Positions 43,508 to 44,827 of a stretch of DNA of 44,827 nucleotides are shown piece after piece. The stretch's first letter is position 1. Each line of letters opens with the position of its first letter. Position numbers and translations under genes: made by a program. Under the pieces are notes generated by a model, which had not been told where the DNA came from, searched no databases, and worked only from the letters and a program-made list of their open reading frames with translations. Origin of the DNA: an uncultured Collinsella sp. (GTDB lineage Bacteria; Actinomycetota; Coriobacteriia; Coriobacteriales; Coriobacteriaceae); NCBI GenBank assembly GCA_902476475.1, contig CABSDO010000003.1, forward strand, positions 1-44,827, in the 5' to 3' direction.

Positions 43508-44641
43508 ATGCAGCAACTCACCGAACAAGAAAAGAAACGCATCCAGCGGTACTGCACATACCCCAAGATCGCAGCGACCGCACTCGTCATGTCGTTCGTA
43601 GCATGCCTGTTGATGTTGTCGCTCCAAATGATCAACGATATCGCGTTCCACCAAAAGGAATTCCAGCCCGCGGGCATATATACCGCCATCGCACTCACCG
43701 TAATCGAACTCGCCATCTTTTGCTATTGCGCTCTTGCGCCGCGCTTTGGAATGCAGGGCAAACAGTGGAAGGAACTGCAGAGCAGGCTTGCGGTGGCCCA
43801 GACCAACAAGGACCATTCCGCGGAGGTCGCCGGCGTGCTTGCCACGCAAGCTGCCGGCCGCCTGCTCAAGAACAGTGATAACGATCTCGCGCGCAACCTG
43901 GGCGGCGCCGCGGAGGTCGCCGGCGCCGTAGGGGCAGTCGCCACGGCGGCAGACGTGCTAGCCGAGACCTCGAGCAATGCCGAGGCCATGGCAAACGCAT
44001 ACGGCGTGATGATTCCAAACGTCAAGAAGCAGATCATAGCTCTCGCGGTGTTGCCCGCCATTGTGCTGCTTGGCGTCTACATCCCGCAGTTTGTCCAGGG
44101 AAATAACGAGCTTCAGGCAAGAAAGGCTGCAGCCGCCGAGCAGCTCGCCATCGCGCAGGATGCCTTGGAGCCCGTGTGCGAACGCGTCGCCGCAGACGAC
44201 CCGTACGAGTCGTATCACGACTACGGCTACCGCATTATCGGCTATCTGCGCGACAATGACCCTGGCGCTCAAGCAGCCTATGTCTACCTTTCTTTTGATG
44301 CAGACGGCATGCTCACGGACGTCGATTACACCAGTCAGATCGACCCCGAGGCAAGCCTTGCAGACAATCTCGCTCGCGCCGAGCAGGACATCGCGACACT
44401 CTGCGCCCCGCTCAACGGGCTGGACATTTCCGTTGCCACACCGGGCATCCTCACGCCATGCAGCCTGTCGGATGAATTTAAACAGGCATTTTTAGCCGGA
44501 TCCCTATATGAAGAAATCAGCATCAAGACGGAGGACGAATCTATCAAGTCGTACTACACCTTTGACACCGAAGCCGCAGAAGAATTCGACGAATACACCC
44601 ATCCGGAAATTAGGCTCATGCTCTCTGCAAAGAAACACTAG
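43508..44641 (+). CDS. Orphan membrane protein with three helices, function unknown
   Basis: 377 residues. Helix 1 is about 18-40, helix 2 about 55-80, then a long Ala-rich soluble stretch (AAEVAGAVGAVATAADVL) and helix 3 about 178-198, followed by a roughly 175-residue outside domain with acidic patches. No known domain is recognised. ATG 43508 follows GAGG at 5-base spacing; starts further up (43271) lie inside the inverted repeat and are not supported. It is flanked on both sides by related inverted-repeat elements. Confidence 0.7.
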   Translation: MQQLTEQEKKRIQRYCTYPKIAATALVMSFVACLLMLSLQMINDIAFHQKEFQPAGIYTAIALTVIELAIFCYCALAPRFGMQGKQWKELQSRLAVAQTNKDHSAEVAGVLATQAAGRLLKNSDNDLARNLGGAAEVAGAVGAVATAADVLAETSSNAEAMANAYGVMIPNVKKQIIALAVLPAIVLLGVYIPQFVQGNNELQARKAAAAEQLAIAQDALEPVCERVAADDPYESYHDYGYRIIGYLRDNDPGAQAAYVYLSFDADGMLTDVDYTSQIDPEASLADNLARAEQDIATLCAPLNGLDISVATPGILTPCSLSDEFKQAFLAGSLYEEISIKTEDESIKSYYTFDTEAAEEFDEYTHPEIRLMLSAKKH

Positions 44642-44693
44642 GGGGCTACACTCTGGTTGCCGCTCGCGAACGCCGCCAATATAGCGAAGTCTA

Positions 44694-44790
44694 ATACTTT
44701 TCCGAGAAGTGAACGACCGTTTTTGGACCCCCGAAGCATCGACATTTTCTGACGCCAAAACCGCAGGATTTAACAATCAAAACCGACGCT
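44694..44790. repeat. Second copy of the inverted-repeat element, right of the orphan gene
   Basis: CTTTTCCGAGAAGTGAACGA matches the left arm of the 43148 element (CTTTTCCGCGAAGTGAACGG). TTTGGACCCCCGAAGCATCGAC and CGCCAAAACCGCAGGATTT are the inverse of its right half (GGGTGCTTCAGGGGTCC, AAATCCTGCGGTTTTAGCG). It may continue past the window edge. Nothing else is recognised in 44791-44827. Confidence 0.65.
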
Positions 44791-44827
44791 CCTATAAGTT
44801 GTCAAGAGGCAGTTTGCGGGAGCGCTC

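Overview
The window is a high-GC (about 60%), gene-dense bacterial chromosome segment. Its gene style and content suggest a gut actinobacterium of the Coriobacteriia, most likely Collinsella or a close relative. The pointers are a Tet(M)-like translation GTPase with ordinary host composition, VUT-family and TipAS-containing proteins, SBP-linked hybrid kinases, and many small GTCCC-containing palindromic repeats between genes. This placement rests on recognition, not on a database search. I saw no tRNA, rRNA, CRISPR array, transposase or prophage gene.

Layout. 1-1384: end of a thiamine salvage operon (thiM end, MTH1187-type thiamine-binding protein, thiE). 1497-7058: a patatin lipase, then two tandem paralogous cyclic-di-GMP genes (GGDEF-PAS-GGDEF-GGDEF-EAL and GGDEF-PAS-GGDEF). 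7170-10058: flavin reductase, ArsC-like protein without its cysteine, CobW/YjiA metallochaperone, trmL. 10088-15809 (minus strand): a UvrA paralogue without the UvrB-binding domain, an AAA ATPase preceded by three 10-bp tandem repeats, and a Tet(M)-like GTPase. 16063-19460: GNAT, a small zinc-ribbon protein, rsmJ, a 47-residue membrane peptide, a four-helix membrane protein, rlmA. 19639-25253: MATE pump, LysR regulator divergent from an EamA transporter, ung, SDR, and a VUT (queuosine-precursor type) transporter with a possible preQ1-like leader.

25410-31733: RF3, a YtrA-type GntR regulator with its ABC transporter, a CLC-type channel, a LOG-family gene broken by a single-base frameshift in a 7-T run, and a two-helix K+ channel. 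31951-38404: two hybrid histidine kinases facing each other around a flavin-binding (PNPOx-like) gene. One has two solute-binding domains fused to it; the other is translationally coupled to a separate solute-binding lipoprotein. This is the best candidate for an unusual signalling system here. 38549-43008: MalY/PatB aminotransferase, trmO, an XRE-zinc ribbon-TipAS regulator, glutaredoxin, dus. 43148-44827: an orphan three-helix membrane protein gene flanked by copies of a large imperfect inverted-repeat element.

The window is rich in RNA-modification and translation genes (trmL, rsmJ, rlmA, trmO, dus, RF3, Tet(M)-like GTPase) and in signalling. Two families of short palindromic repeats recur between genes. 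In two places a repeat arm supplies the stop codon of the adjacent gene.
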